The position numbers and the translations under genes are program-made. The notes beneath the pieces were generated by a model. The model searched no databases. It had not been told where the DNA came from and worked only from the letters and a program-made list of their open reading frames with translations. A stretch of 64,000 nucleotides of DNA from Sinonovacula constricta. Its lineage: Eukaryota > Mollusca > Bivalvia > Cardiida > Solecurtidae. This document shows positions 50,798 through 63,399 of this stretch, one piece after another; the first letter of the stretch is position 1, and every line of letters starts with the position of its first letter. Where the stretch lies: contig CM017569.1 of the NCBI GenBank assembly GCA_007844125.1, positions 10,416,363 to 10,480,362 of the forward strand, read 5' to 3'.

Positions 50798-52167
50798 GAC
50801 AACTTGCTTTTTTAATGTGTGTTTGTTTGTTTCATCCTCGAAAGTTTTAAACATTGGGATTTGGGGAATGAACAATTATTGGTCGGGGTTTTTTTTCCAG
50901 CAAAGAGAAGATAAAATTAACAATTTGAAATAAAAACATTGGAAATGTTTTGTTGCTATGTAAATGTTAAGTTTGACATTTTTAAAATTCTTTCCATTTT
51001 TAGCTTGTTATTGTTTATGTATTGGTGTTTTGTAAAGTAGAGTATAAAATTAAGGTAGAGTAAATATATGAGTATCAGAATTAGGGTTAAAAACTTTAAA
51101 ACTAAAAACTCGGAGTTGAGGGTTCAAATCCCGGTATGGGCAAACATGGTCAACTTTTTGTCTTCATACGTTTTTATTTTGCCAAATATTTCTGCACCAC
51201 TCTGTCAGATTAAGAAGGAATCATGTGTGGTTTTTAGTTATATATTGTAATTGAATTGCAATTATTTGCTTTGTGCTAAAATTGATTGCAAATTCGTTAC
51301 ACGCCATGTTCAAAGTAACAAAAATCGAAACCACATAGTGAAATTATTTATATTTTACACCATCTATAAAAATAGTTTATAGTACAGTTTGGTCAATTTT
51401 GAAATCAATCATGTGGCTATCGAAAGCTCCGGGATTTGTTAATAAAGCTCATTAAGCAAAAAAAGGGGAAATCAGTCTTAAAGTGTTCGAATTGTAAACA
51501 ATTAATTACATATTTAGGATAGTTGGAGTCAAACCAATCAAGTAACATGTTTGTTTATTTATTGGGTTTATCGTCCCACCAAAAGTAACATAGTATTTAG
51601 AGTTTTCTTATTGCTGAATCAATGCATGATTCAAAATGTTCACATTAATATTCTTATCAGATTAAACTGGAAGTTCATTATATTGTGTAATTCAAATATA
51701 CCGGAAATGCAGGTTTATGAATGAATAATGCCGCGTACGAATATCATTCATTGACTATAAGAAAAGGTCGAAATGGGTAGCGAACTGCAATTTTAACGAG
51801 TGTCCAACTGACTATACATTATCTACTAGGCCGGGCGGCGTTCCTTGTGGCGGTTTTTTCTCAGCCCAGATAAGCTAAAAATAACAATATGTTTGTTTAA
51901 TCATACTTTATGGTATTTTAAATAAATGCCCATTTATCAATCACATGTGCCTTCTGTTATTTTTACTTACATGTGTTACCAACCTTACCGTCATATATAA
52001 AGAACTCACGACATAAATATTTATGATACCCAGTGCGGTTCTAGACTTACTGAAAACAGATCCTCACTGATATGTTAACATATTTGTCGCAACTCTTTTT
52101 ATAAGGTTCACATTACTAGCTCAAGTGTTTTAATGAACAGTGTACTAATGAACTAGTACGTTGCTGT

Positions 52168-52189
52168 GGGGGGGGGGGGGGGGGGGGGG
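52168..52189. repeat. 22-base G run
   Basis: An uninterrupted poly-G tract in the intergenic space downstream of gene B. Confidence 0.95.
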
Positions 52190-53522
52190 TATTTTACCTT
52201 TTAATTTGCAAAATACACTGGATTTTTGCTACCCTTTCCACATCTGTTGAAGAAGAGGACGTATTAGTCCATCTGGCCAATCTTTGCTCAGAGGGTTTTC
52301 GTCATTTTTTTGAATATCATTACGTATATCTAGTCAGTATCAAGAATTCATTACAGTTTGTCGTATTAACCTCGACGTTATGGTGTCTTAAATACATAGT
52401 GCGTGGCAACAGTTTTGATGTTTTCACACGAAGTGCGTTTCCTATTTACAAACTAAAACGTAAAAGAACATCCATTAACACAATTTAGCAGTCTACAAAC
52501 ATAAACAAGGTCAATGTCGATGTAAAGTATATCATGAATGTCAATTACTGACATAAATGATAAAACGGAGTCTGAAAAGTCGAAACCCGAACGTTTTTTC
52601 ACCCCTGTAAAGGAGAGTCATCTTCACTAATTCGTATGTTAGCCTTAGTAAAAACGATTCTGACCACTGCCTCAATTCTTCGACAGTTCAACTCGCGAAA
52701 AAACAATTCGCTCAAAATCTATAAATAACTACGATGTGCATTTCTGCCAAAATAGACATCGAGCGGATAATTCAGCTAATGACATGTAATGTCAAAAGCA
52801 AGTGGTCACGTGGCTTCCTCTGTTTAAAAATATGTATCTGTGCAGCATGGCTAAGATAGGGAATACATATTTGTAATAGCGAGTGGGGTTTGATGCTAAA
52901 ATTGTCATATACAGGTGTATGTAGGGCATCAATAAACAACATTTCGAGGGATTTTTTTCAGTAAGCCATACTTTTTTAGTTTGAGCAACACAACTTTGGT
53001 CCAAACAGTCGGTAATAAATGTTACGTAACGGCGTTTATGAACAGTAAAACGTAAGACTAAAACTTTTAAGGTTTGGGGGATAAAAAGACAAAATACTTA
53101 TGCTGAATAAGACAACGCATTATGGACAAGTGAAGCAAAACTTTTAAGATACCGAAATTTTCATGAAATTATGAAAAGTGACATATTTAAATGGTGAACA
53201 TTATTGAAAAACACACACACTTTGTATGCAAGTTTGCTTAAAGACATATTTATAAGCGCCCAGTTATCTTTCACTGTGTTCATGGAGTTGACTTTAAGAA
53301 AATCAATATTTAAAAAGTATGGGTATCTGCATGCAAAACAAGGTAGATAGTCAAACATAAAATAAAATTTGTAATTATACTATTTTTTTCAAGAAGACGA
53401 CCGTTTACTAAAAACAAATGTCAAAAGACGCAATCATGGAATCTAAAACCTGCTCAAATGACTCTCATCACCTTTTGTATATTCGTAGAGATTTTTAAAA
53501 TGAGTTGTACTATAATGAGTCG

Positions 53523-53552
53523 TACACACACACACGCACGCACGCACGCGCG

Positions 53553-53584
<32 letters not shown>
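53523..53584. repeat. (CA)n/(CG)n alternating purine-pyrimidine tract
   Basis: About 60 bases of strictly alternating C/G and A/G steps (cacgca, cgcgcg, cacaca), directly abutting the family 1 SINE. Such tracts favour left-handed Z-DNA. Confidence 0.95.
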
Positions 53585-53745
53585 GGTAGAGTCGCGGATT
53601 TGTAACTACCCTGTCTGCTTAGCCTCATATTGCCTGTGTTCGAGTCCCATTCGGAGCGAGATACTGTGGGCAGGTTTTACAGCTGACCTAGGTTCACCGG
53701 TGGTTTTACCCAGTCTTTTGTCTGTTGTCTTTCTCCACCAAAATT
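53585..53745 (+). mobile_element. tRNA-derived SINE, family 1, flanked by a CA/CG repeat
   Basis: Plus strand: B box TGTTCGAGTCCCATTCGG, then GAGATACTGTGGGCAGG, TTTTACAGCTGACCT, CACCGGTGGTTTTACCCAG and CTTTCTCCACC. This is the fullest 3' body of the four copies in this window. A (CA)n/(CG)n tract immediately precedes it. Confidence 0.8.
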
Positions 53746-54939
53746 GCTCGATGATCACAATTCGTCGATGCGATGTATTTAAAACACACAAAAACACAAT
53801 TATATTCTTAGAAAATGCTAACATTGTTAGACAGTCAGGATACATAAATTATTTCACTTTAGGAAGAGAAAGCCACTATGGACATTACTGAGCAGTTTTC
53901 AGTTTCTTTTAATTTGGTAGTGAAGTATTGTTCGCATTTTTTTCGTATAGTTCGGAATGTAGAAAAGCCTACATTTTTAATTGTAGAAAGAAACTCTAAA
54001 TATTCATGGTAAAATATTCGACCTGAAAATGGCGGCCAAAAATGCAAGGATTATCTGGTTGCCGAAAACCGCGACCCTTAAATTTATAATTGCTTTTATT
54101 AATATATTGTTATCGACAACTGGATTGTGTAATGATTACTCTATAGTGATTGTACGTCAAAACAGCTTCAGTGCAATCGAAATTTATTCAAAAAGACAAA
54201 AATATCGACAATAATATATACATCCCTAAATTTACCTGAATAAGAGGGTGCCACAGCTCGGAAGACGTTACTGTTGCAGACGACCCAATTCGGACGTTAC
54301 GGAGTACAGGTCCGACGGAACAGGCGTCATTATTTCACATTTATCGGCTTTGCTTAAAAGTTCATATTTAAGTTAATAATAAAGCAAACAATATAAAATA
54401 AATATTCAGAAAAGTCCAATGAGCATGTTATATTGAAAGACTCAATTAAAAAAACACTGTCCGAATGGATATTTTTTCGTGAAGCCATCCCATTATCTCA
54501 GTCGCTATCGTACGCGTTCGGAGAGGAATGGCGCTCTCGGGATTTTAGGTTCTGATTAGAGAAGTGAAATAGGTAGTAGGATTTTTCAAACTCAGTTAAA
54601 TTGGGTCGAATCCGGTATAAGTTAGAATGCACAATCGTATCAAATGTATTAAATGTTTACTACAATTGTTTCTGTGATCCAATATAAGTGACTCTGATGT
54701 AACATTAGTCCCAATGTATAATCTATATTTTAGAAGAGATTTTGTTGTTTTTTGCTGTGGAAGACTTGCCTGCTTTCTAATTTGCGTTGTACATTTGATA
54801 TACTACGAAATAATTTTGACCATAGAATGATTCAAAACAAAATTAAAAGCAAAACCGACACCATATACGTTCTCCAGGATCTTAAGATCTTACATATGTA
54901 GAAAAAAAGAAGTTGCCAACATTATTACAGTTAGCTATA

Positions 54940-55260
54940 ATAATGAAATATGACAAAGCCTTATTGCAGCAAATCCCACCATTTAAAAGGGACAGAACAA
55001 CGGTATTCGCATTCAAGCCAAATGCTGAAGTAAGAACAAATCTGTTATAAGTCATTAAACAGACAGAGCAAACCCAACAGTTACCGCATTGGTAATGGTC
55101 AGTAGGCAAAAGGGATTGACTGGGGTGCTTTAACCGGTTTTACAGAGATCTAACCTCGCACTTTCTGAGGCGTTTCTCGGTCCTTTTGCCGATTGACCGT
55201 TCCAAGGCGGTAACTGGTGTTTTTTCTTTATGTGTGTTTCTTGTTAACCTATCTCAAATG
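54940..55260 (+). mobile_element. Dispersed repeat family R1, copy with both inverted arms (MITE-like)
   Basis: Left arm: AAGTCATTAAAC, AGAGCAAACCCAACAGTTAC and GGCAAAAGGGATTGACTGGG. Right arm: CGGTCCTTTTGCCGATTGAC, then CAAGGCGGTAACTGGTG. These are inverted complements separated by about 40 bases. No coding capacity is seen. The structure resembles a non-autonomous terminal-inverted-repeat element or a head-to-head pair of R1 units. I could not define target-site duplications. Confidence 0.7.
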
Positions 55261-56049
55261 CAAGCAATAAAAAGAAAACCGATCTATTTTGAATAAAAAA
55301 TGTCCAATCACTGAAGTTTTCTGAGATATGTTATAAACTTATGACGTCGTTGAAAGAAAGTAGCGACCTAATTTACAGATGTCCACATGGTATTTAGAAG
55401 AGAAGTATAATTTCTTTAAGAAGAACAACACAACATTGTTGATTGTATATGCAAACTAAAGTGTACAAGCAGAAAATGCACACCTGCAGCAGCCTCACAT
55501 TACACAAATTATGATTGTTTTGGTAGTGTTTTCTTGGAACATGGCATGTTTATTCTCTTTTAAAATATCTTTTTTTTATTTTCAATGTTGTACTTGTATG
55601 CAAGCATTTTAATATCAGATTTATGTTCACAAAAAACAGTGTATACTTTTTATCCTAAACCTAGCCTACTTTGCACATGTAAAGTGAAGTGGATGAAGAC
55701 AAACTAAGAGTAACAATAAAACCAGAACGATCTGATATGTCCTAAATCCCGATCGAACTAATGTTGCAACAAAGCAATGTTATTACGTAAGTATGTGCTA
55801 CTAAAGTAATTACACGCTGAACTGAACTGACATTAAGTATACAACTTAACAAAAGTCGCTGTTAGGTGAAATGTTGTATGTCATTCAATATAGGACCGAA
55901 ATACTACAAAATATCAAACTGGCTTATGATAAAACGCAATATTTTTATTCAAGATTATTACTGCGATTTAGTAAATTAATGTGTCGGGAAGTAAGTCAGA
56001 ACATATTTTGTTTTCGCAAAATGTTGGTGTAATTTTTGGTCAAGGAAGG

Positions 56050-56470
56050 AAATCTCATGCCAGGCCTAGGGTTTGAACAATGAACATCCGATCCCTAGTC
56101 CATAACAATAACCTCTTGAACAAGAACACTTCAACCATGATAAAAGTTCTTGCTTTTGTTGAACATTTATTTAATGATAATCCAAATAGTTAATGAGATC
56201 TTTTGAAAATTTGTCATAATGGGTTTGAATTCGGAACCATCCAATCCCGAGTCCATTACCGTAGACTCTTGACCAAGAACATTTCAAGCATATTATAAAG
56301 GCGGTCTTGGTGTTGCACGTTTACCTAATGCAAGTGAACTGATCATCCGAATATGTAATAAAGTCCTTTTGAAAACGGGGCTAGGGTTTGAATTTGAAAC
56401 CCTCCGATCCAGAGTCTAAAAACAATCTCTTGACCACAAACACCTCAGAGATGAAATAAAAACATTTCTG
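56050..56470 (+). repeat. Three-unit array of a ~155-bp tandem unit
   Basis: The landmark GTTTGAA(T/C) occurs at 56071, 56223 and 56386 (periods 152 and 163). Each is followed by a TCCGATCC(C/A)GAGTC-like segment, CTCTTGA(A/C)CA and AACA(C/T)TTCAA. Units are diverged from each other. The GTTTGAA core resembles an inverted tRNA B box, so the unit may derive from a tRNA-like element. Confidence 0.75.
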
Positions 56471-57505
56471 CTTGCTGGCAGCACTGGCAAAGTTTTTTTT
56501 TTTAAATTTGCGCGGACCTTACAGTATATTTACAGTATATTATGTATATTGCGGAATCTTTAAATGTTATATTTACATTACATCTGAAGTCAGATTGTAC
56601 CCTGCATACTCGATTGATCGATCAGAAGAAGGGTTTTCTCTGGCTAATAACTGTTTTGTTGCTTGTAGATAATCTCAGTTTGTTAACATGCAGTCCGAAC
56701 TTGGAAAGACGTTTCGATGAGAATTCCCATATACTTTCGTAAGTAAGTGCCTACATTTTAATAACATAAAGAGACGACCAAAACCTCTCTTTTTCTGACA
56801 TGTTTGCATGCAAGTTACAGGCAATCATAAAATATGTAAAATTAGATAAATAAAATAGAACGTCGTTTACCGAATAAGGACACATATTTTATCAAGGTTA
56901 GAAAGTCCGCTAAATTGACTTTCGCCACGTGCAATTTCAATAAGCATTTCGTATATAGGTGTAGCGTTACAGCGTGCACGTCGCCAATTACACTTCTGTA
57001 AATGTTTAAGGCACAAATTTGCACCCGAACTTAAACCCAGATTTTGAATGATGTTTTCGTAAATATGTTTTTGTGTTTTATAATTATATGGTAACATTTG
57101 GCACGAAGTGTTCTTCCACAGACTCGTACCAATTTATTGTGAGATTTTGATTTTATAATTAACTTCTCATGAAACACTATTAACGTACAATATTGGAAAC
57201 CAAGTAGAATTGAGCTTAAGTAATCAACTTGTCTGTGACAATAATAGTTAGTTGTTTATATTTAGACACGTTTCTTCATGTCTTTGAGGAAACATTTAAA
57301 CAGTTTATATTTTACCTAAAACATGTTTTTCTTATTAATTTATTTGAATTCTTCTTAAAGTTGCAAATATAATAAAGTAAAAATGTACAATTTATCCCCA
57401 AATAATCAATAAAGATTCCCCTTAGTGGAGTGCCGAACTGTAGCTCCAGAAAAGAGCTACACATATTTAATTAACGTTCTTAATTATATTTTTAAAATAT
57501 TCTTA

Positions 57506-57511
57506 TTTATT
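57506..57511 (-). terminator. Polyadenylation signal of gene C
   Basis: AATAAA on the minus strand, 69 bases after the stop codon, the same spacing as in gene B. Confidence 0.65.
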
Positions 57512-57579
57512 TATGATGTAGAAAAGAATCATATAACGTCGAGAATGCATAACATGTCTTAGAACCAGACATCGTGTTG

Positions 57580-59096
57580 CTAATGACAACCGTGACCATG
57601 ACCTCCAGTTGTGGCTGAATCTGGGTGATACTGAAACAGTGGACAAAATAACATGGAAAATCCTACATGTGTAGCGCAGGGTGTTAAGCAAAGACTGATA
57701 TTTAGGAGATCCTTAGGGTCGATGGATCGAACGCTGACCGAACCAAACATCTTTAAGTTCTTTCTGTCATACTACACAAATGTTAGTTCACACATACATG
57801 TGTAGTGTGACAAGGTAAGTAACGTGTACTGTTAAGCGTTACACATATTTGGAATAAGTTAACATTTGTGTTTTGATAAGTTTGTCACATATGTTTTATG
57901 GACTGTTATTCAGGTAACATAACTTTCAAACAAAACACAAAAGGGAATAAAGAATACACTTTCATGGAATATTTCAGGAACAGAGAATTGATATGAAACA
58001 TATATGGCAAGTAAAAATAATACTTGCATTCTTTCTAACAATGGAATTTCATTCATTCCTTTCGCTATAAAAAACGATAAATCGAGTAGATCTTTGTTTT
58101 CTAATTAAAATCATTGGTATTTAATACCATGGTATTAACCCAACTTTTCATGAGGAATCCTATTTCGGCTTTACTTTTAACTTTAATGGCCTTGTAATGG
58201 AAAAGAATTTTTGCATGCAAAATTGTATACAACAACGTAGCACGTGCAATTTACCGTATTTTTAGCGCCGGCTATTGTGCAGTAGTCCCGAAATGATATA
58301 ATCAGGATAAGTTATGCATTAAAATATTTGATAAAAAAAATAAAATTGTAATGTTCTTAATTTACACTTAGAGTGAATGTATTGAGTTAACTTATAATTA
58401 ATGGCTTTAAATCAGATTTATTTAAATTATGTGTTTTTGTTCACTCTCAATAAATGATTTTATGAACTTCATGTCGACAGTATGCTTTACAAGATTTGTG
58501 TTGAGAAGGACAAAGTCGCAAAAACTGCGAACTTATACGTTTCCATATTTATATATTTGTCATCTATCTATCTACCTTTAAGCTTGTTCAAATATTACAT
58601 CGACATTCGCATTGGTCATTATTCTATCATAAATAGCACAAACGTGGGACATAATGTCACCAAGGAACTTACCGCATGAAGGAAGGCTCTGAATTCGGCG
58701 CTGTCAATTAACGCATTGTCTGAAAAAGAAGTGATCACATCTTGTGTTAAGAGCCAAAGCATAGTCAAACATCGTTTTAAAAGTATCTGTTGAATCGCAT
58801 GAACCGCGTTGTAGAACATAACAAAAGGTAGACACATTACCATTGGTGTGACGCTTACAGACCCTGTTTAAACAAACCGTTTTTGTCTTTATTATTTCGT
58901 GATCAGCATAAATATAGTCTACATGACTCAAGTATAATAATATTCAAAAAAGGAAAACTTTCTTAAAACACAACGACTGTTTGATGAAAATATTACATCA
59001 CATTGTTTGACTATTTGTGAAAAGAATGTTAGGAAATGGCATCATTGTCACATCAATCTAGTGATACAAATAAATGAATATCTGCCACTTTAATAT

Positions 59097-59167
<71 letters not shown>

Positions 59168-62100
59168 TATAAAAATAATCTAACAATGTTCTATTTATTT
59201 GTTTATTTAGTTGTTGTTTTTTGCTTTTGTGGTAAAAACGAATGAAAAAAAATAAAAATAACTGAGACCTCTACGATCAACAAGTACGACTTCGGAATTA
59301 AGCATTTATATCTACATAAAGTATGTATATTTGTCAGTTAATCTTGCATTCACAACACAGAGCTAAAACTAAATTTGATAGGACCTTTATTTCTATGAGA
59401 TATGCTGAATTGATATGTATAATTTTGCTCATTAGAATATAACGATCTAAATTTACATTATTTATTACCAAATATATCACAATGCATACTGTAAACTTGT
59501 CACGAAAATAGTTTGGTCATATTACATATGTATCAGACCTGGCAATCTGTAAAAAAGCGGTTCCAGTTATTAAAGGATCAAGGTTCAAAGGCGGGTCGCG
59601 ACATACAAAATTGGCCAGGTATAATGCGACCGGAAGTGTTATCATGGCAGCTATTAACGACATGCTATTCATAGTTAAGGCAGCAATATAACTGCTTCAA
59701 GTGGACACCGTCTCCGAATAACTGAAACACTGTTTATGGAAGATAAATCCAACAAAAACAAATCCAACAAACATTGTCTTACTAACATGTAACAGAAGAA
59801 AAAGACTACCAAGTACCATTTGCATCAAATTTGATGATTAAGGGTAGGACATCGAGCATGGTCAGGTGGAGATCGTGGTCTGCATCCAGGCGTGTAAAGA
59901 AATCGTGGGCGGTGGCATGATGGTCGTGAAAGTGATGAGTCCATGAAGCCACAAAGTCATGCATCGCCAAACCCGAGTTATCTAGATTGGTTAAGTAAAT
60001 TTAGCAAAATGTGTGTTCATCGTCCATAATGTATTGTGGTTGTGTTGTTTTAAAAAGAAAAATGCAAATTCGACCAAGTGTGAGCAAGAAACATTACAGC
60101 TGTGAATAAAAATAAACAATTGAAATTGAACATCTTACTTCCGAGGTTCCAGCTGACAAACAACGTAGTTTGAAGTTCTGTCACGTCCAACACACCATCG
60201 CCATTTGTGTCGCCCTGTCGCATCACTTCGTCAGATATTTGATCAATCGTCCAGCATGCCGTATTTGCGCTGAAATTAAAGCTTAGCACATTTCTTTCAG
60301 TCTTAAACATATTAAAATTTCAAAGTGAATGAAAAAAAGAAAATGTTGACAAACGCTGTAATAACCAATATGTATACAATGAAGCCTGCTTTATGTGCAC
60401 TTTATATCTTCATTTACATGTTTATGACTTTAATACTGTTCGTACACGAATAAATAAAGCCGGTTATATACTTGGCGCATCATTGTATGTTCTTATCATC
60501 CGTAAATAAATCCTTAAATGCGTTTTTGTTGATCTAATAGGGTTTACATGTCGGACATGACAAGCTAGTTCAGTTAGTTAGTTCTCAATACAACAGAAGA
60601 TTTGTAACAATCATATGCATATAATAAATAAAATACATGTATATGCTCATATCACCAAACAGAATAAGACAGCAATGTTCTTAGTATGCTTGGAATTCCT
60701 CCAAGAGCGCGTACATATAGTTATGCTTTGTTTAGAGTATTATTTGAATGCAGGTAAAAGCAACAATGATTTCACTTATTTTAATGTATTTTTGTTTAAG
60801 CAGGTAAAGTACTGCTTTCATTGTGATATTATATTGTAATAATCGGACGTAATTCCACAACCATTAAGGGTATCCCGATACCAAGCAAACTAGTCAATAA
60901 CCATACCAATACTAGTGTCATTTCATTACTTCTTACTACTGTCTCAGTCCTTGTAAAGAGGGCGTCAGTCATTTATATGACCTCAATGAGTTATCACTTT
61001 CTTTGTTGTTATTTAGTGTTTTATCTTTTCAGAATTTCACAAATTGCCATTTTAATGTTTATCAATTCTTTGTGCACTGCATGGGCTCGAATTTAACAAT
61101 ATTGACATTATATAGATCCAACGATAATTTAACGGTTCACTGTTTTAAATAGATCCAGCGGTACTTTAAAGGTTCATTTTTTAAACATTTTAGTATAATC
61201 AACCTGTCATCTTTGATAATTGAAATACACATAATACAATATATTTAAACTTTTATTGGACTGGGAATTTGATCAACAACAGTCAAATAATTCGATGTCT
61301 CTCCTCAGTATTTCTCCTTACATTTTTATTTTATCAAGGTTTGTGTAAGTTCGTTCAGTGCTCGTTTAAAATATTTTTATGTATTCTCATTAGGACTTGT
61401 CATATTTTCAGGTCTTATATTATTCCCAGTTAAACGTTTATGTTGAAACATTAATCAACTTCTCAAAATATATTATAGGCAATAAAGAGTGACAGTGGTC
61501 ATTTAAATGCTTTCCTCCGTCGGTCCTTTTGACCAACTGACCGCTCCAAGGCGGTAACGGTTTGCTCTTTATGTTAAATGACTCGTCACAAATAAGTTAT
61601 TACTTTTACATTAAGCTGCTTGCACGTGAATACATTTGTCCTGTGCCTTTGCAAATGTTGGTATACGTTGCAATGTTCATATGACTTTGTCGTATATTCT
61701 TATTCTAATTCCAAATCTGTTTTTCTGTTGAGTCTTGCCTGTTTAATTATTTTAAGTTTATTTTATCAAACATATTGGATTCAATTTTAAGGATATAGTT
61801 TTCAGTTGTTTTATTTTGTCCCATCTTATAAATCTTATCCGATTGAGCCCAGGCATTGCTGCAATGAGATATTTCAGAATTCTCGTAGCAAAACCTTCGA
61901 CACATAAATAACTAAAATTGTAAAGTTAGAAAAAGTAACACAAAATATTAGGCATAATAGCAAAGTAAATTTCTATTTTCCTCCTTTTAAGAAGAGTACA
62001 CTATTGATCAATTTGAACATATTATAATAAATGAACACATAGGAAACAATGCATGCAAACAATTATACATTTTGCATGTGTGTGCGGGCATGCACGCGTG

Positions 62101-62645
62101 TACGAGCGTGTGAGTGTGGGTGTGTTTGAAAATTAGCTAAATAATAATATTTCAGACGGATATATGAAATATACACATATTTTGATATGAAGAGAATTTA
62201 TACTAAAACGAAATGAACAAAATCTCAATTTTCATAAAAGGTTTAATCTTCAAAGAAAAAAAGAGCAAAAGAGAAAGAAACCGACATACAGAGAGACAGA
62301 GAGAAAGTTAGCAGGGATATATATACAAACAGTTGCTTTATAACATTAGAATGAAATACCATGCATGCTACTCTTATAATTGAAATAAAGTGCATATTAA
62401 CATCACAATTAAAGTTATATTTACAAATGCAACATAATAAATACAACGTAAATCGGTAAAATGTTGTTTACAATCTACGGAAGTAAAGAAATAGGCAACA
62501 ATCTCCTTGGATACAACTATACCCCAGCATCTTGGTGTATTTTGACAAAGTTTTGCTTTTATACCGGAAAAAAAATGAAAACGTGACTAACTTACCCAAA
62601 CACACAACCAACTACGGCTGTTGCAATAAGCACTGTCTTTATCAT
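57580..62645 (-). CDS. Gene C: secreted EF-hand protein, inverted paralog of A and B
   Basis: Coding exons in transcript order: 62645-62596, 60269-60139, 59981-59817, 58719-58673, 57630-57580. Sizes are identical to gene B (50, 131, 165, 47, 51 nt) and it encodes 147 residues. The signal peptide is MIKTVLIATAVVGCVFG. EF loop 1 is DTNGDGVLDVTE, loop 93-104 is DADHDLHLTMLD and loop 113-124 is DANDNALIDSAE. The segment between holds HHFHDHHATAHDFF, the densest histidine cluster of the three. The tail is YHPDSATTGGHGHGCH. It is convergent with gene B. AATAAA on the minus strand lies at 57511-57506. All donors and acceptors are standard. Confidence 0.9.
59100..59167. repeat. (AAT)n microsatellite
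   Basis: A pure TAA/AAT run of about 65 bases in the intron of gene C between coding exons 3 and 4. Confidence 0.97.
61495..61700 (-). repeat. Dispersed repeat family R1, inverted copy
   Basis: Minus strand reads AGTCATTTAACATAAAGAGC, AAACCGTTACCGCCTTGG and GGTCAAAAGGACCGACGGAG. Upstream of these it has GTATTCACGTGCAAGC and TGTAAAAGTAATAAC. It matches copy 1 over about 190 bases. Confidence 0.75.
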
Positions 62646-63214
62646 GGTTGTTGGTCTAAAAAGCAAAACATATCAAGCTAATATGCACGCTAAGATTTTC
62701 AGTTTTAGTTTAGATCTCCGTTTTGTTTAATTTGGAAAAAAGTAAACAGATCCATATTTCTGTTGGTTTCTGTTGGTTTCTGTTTTATTTCTTGTTGCTG
62801 TAAGATCATACGTGTTTGAGACTTACATGACAAAAGTTCACACGTCATATTCCTAATTGACTCCACCAACACCGTTATGAATCTATTCCTTATAGCCATT
62901 ACTGATATTTAAAAAAATGTTAACACACTCGAATTAGTTAACTAATCAACAAATATGTAATTAAATCAAGCCATCAGACTTCATAATAATACCATAACTT
63001 CATAATACCTTAGCTGACAGTTTTTCCACACAGCAATTTAAACAGTAATCAATCAATCAATATCATTTTATTTTTGTATGTTTTAGTAATACTACTTAAA
63101 TAACAATACAGACGTAAACTAGTTTATCTTTCTATTATAATATACATCCTGATTTATAAGTTTAATATCATTTTCTAAATATATTTATATATAATAGTTA
63201 CGGCGTAAGCAAAC

Positions 63215-63350
63215 CTGTGTGGTGAACGTCTAGCAATCTTCTCGTTGGCACGTCCGTTTTCCCACTTTATCTATGGGACTTGACCCATGATGTTGACCTC
63301 GGTGTGGACAAAGTTTGACATATAATGCATGTAGGTTGTCAATGAAACTG
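63215..63350 (-). other. Putative non-coding leader exon of gene C
   Basis: On the minus strand this reads CATGGGTCAAG..., AGATAAAG, ACGTGCCAACG and ends GTTCACCACACAG before gtttgc. The matches to the genes A and B leaders make a spliced 5' UTR exon likely. Minus-strand TTATAA at 63382-63377 is a suitable TATA box about 30 bases before the estimated start. Confidence 0.5.
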
Positions 63351-63399
63351 TTCTATAGGGACAATCTCCAGGCTGCTTATAACTGACGTGCATACGTGA

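Larger units (their letters stand above)
50798..57505. other. Intergenic space between convergent genes B and C
   Basis: About 6.7 kb of repeat-rich DNA: poly-G, CA/CG tract, family 1 SINE, R1 inverted copy and the 56 kb tandem array. An isolated GGGTTCAAATCCCGG B-box-like motif lies at about 51,118. No convincing exon was found. Confidence 0.55.

Noticed and set aside
53505..53891. 128-codon ORF
   Set aside because: It runs through the CA/CG tract and the family 1 SINE.
58619..58843. Separate minus-strand ORF with NALIDSAEFRAFLHA
   Set aside because: It is coding exon 4 of gene C with intron read-through, not its own gene.
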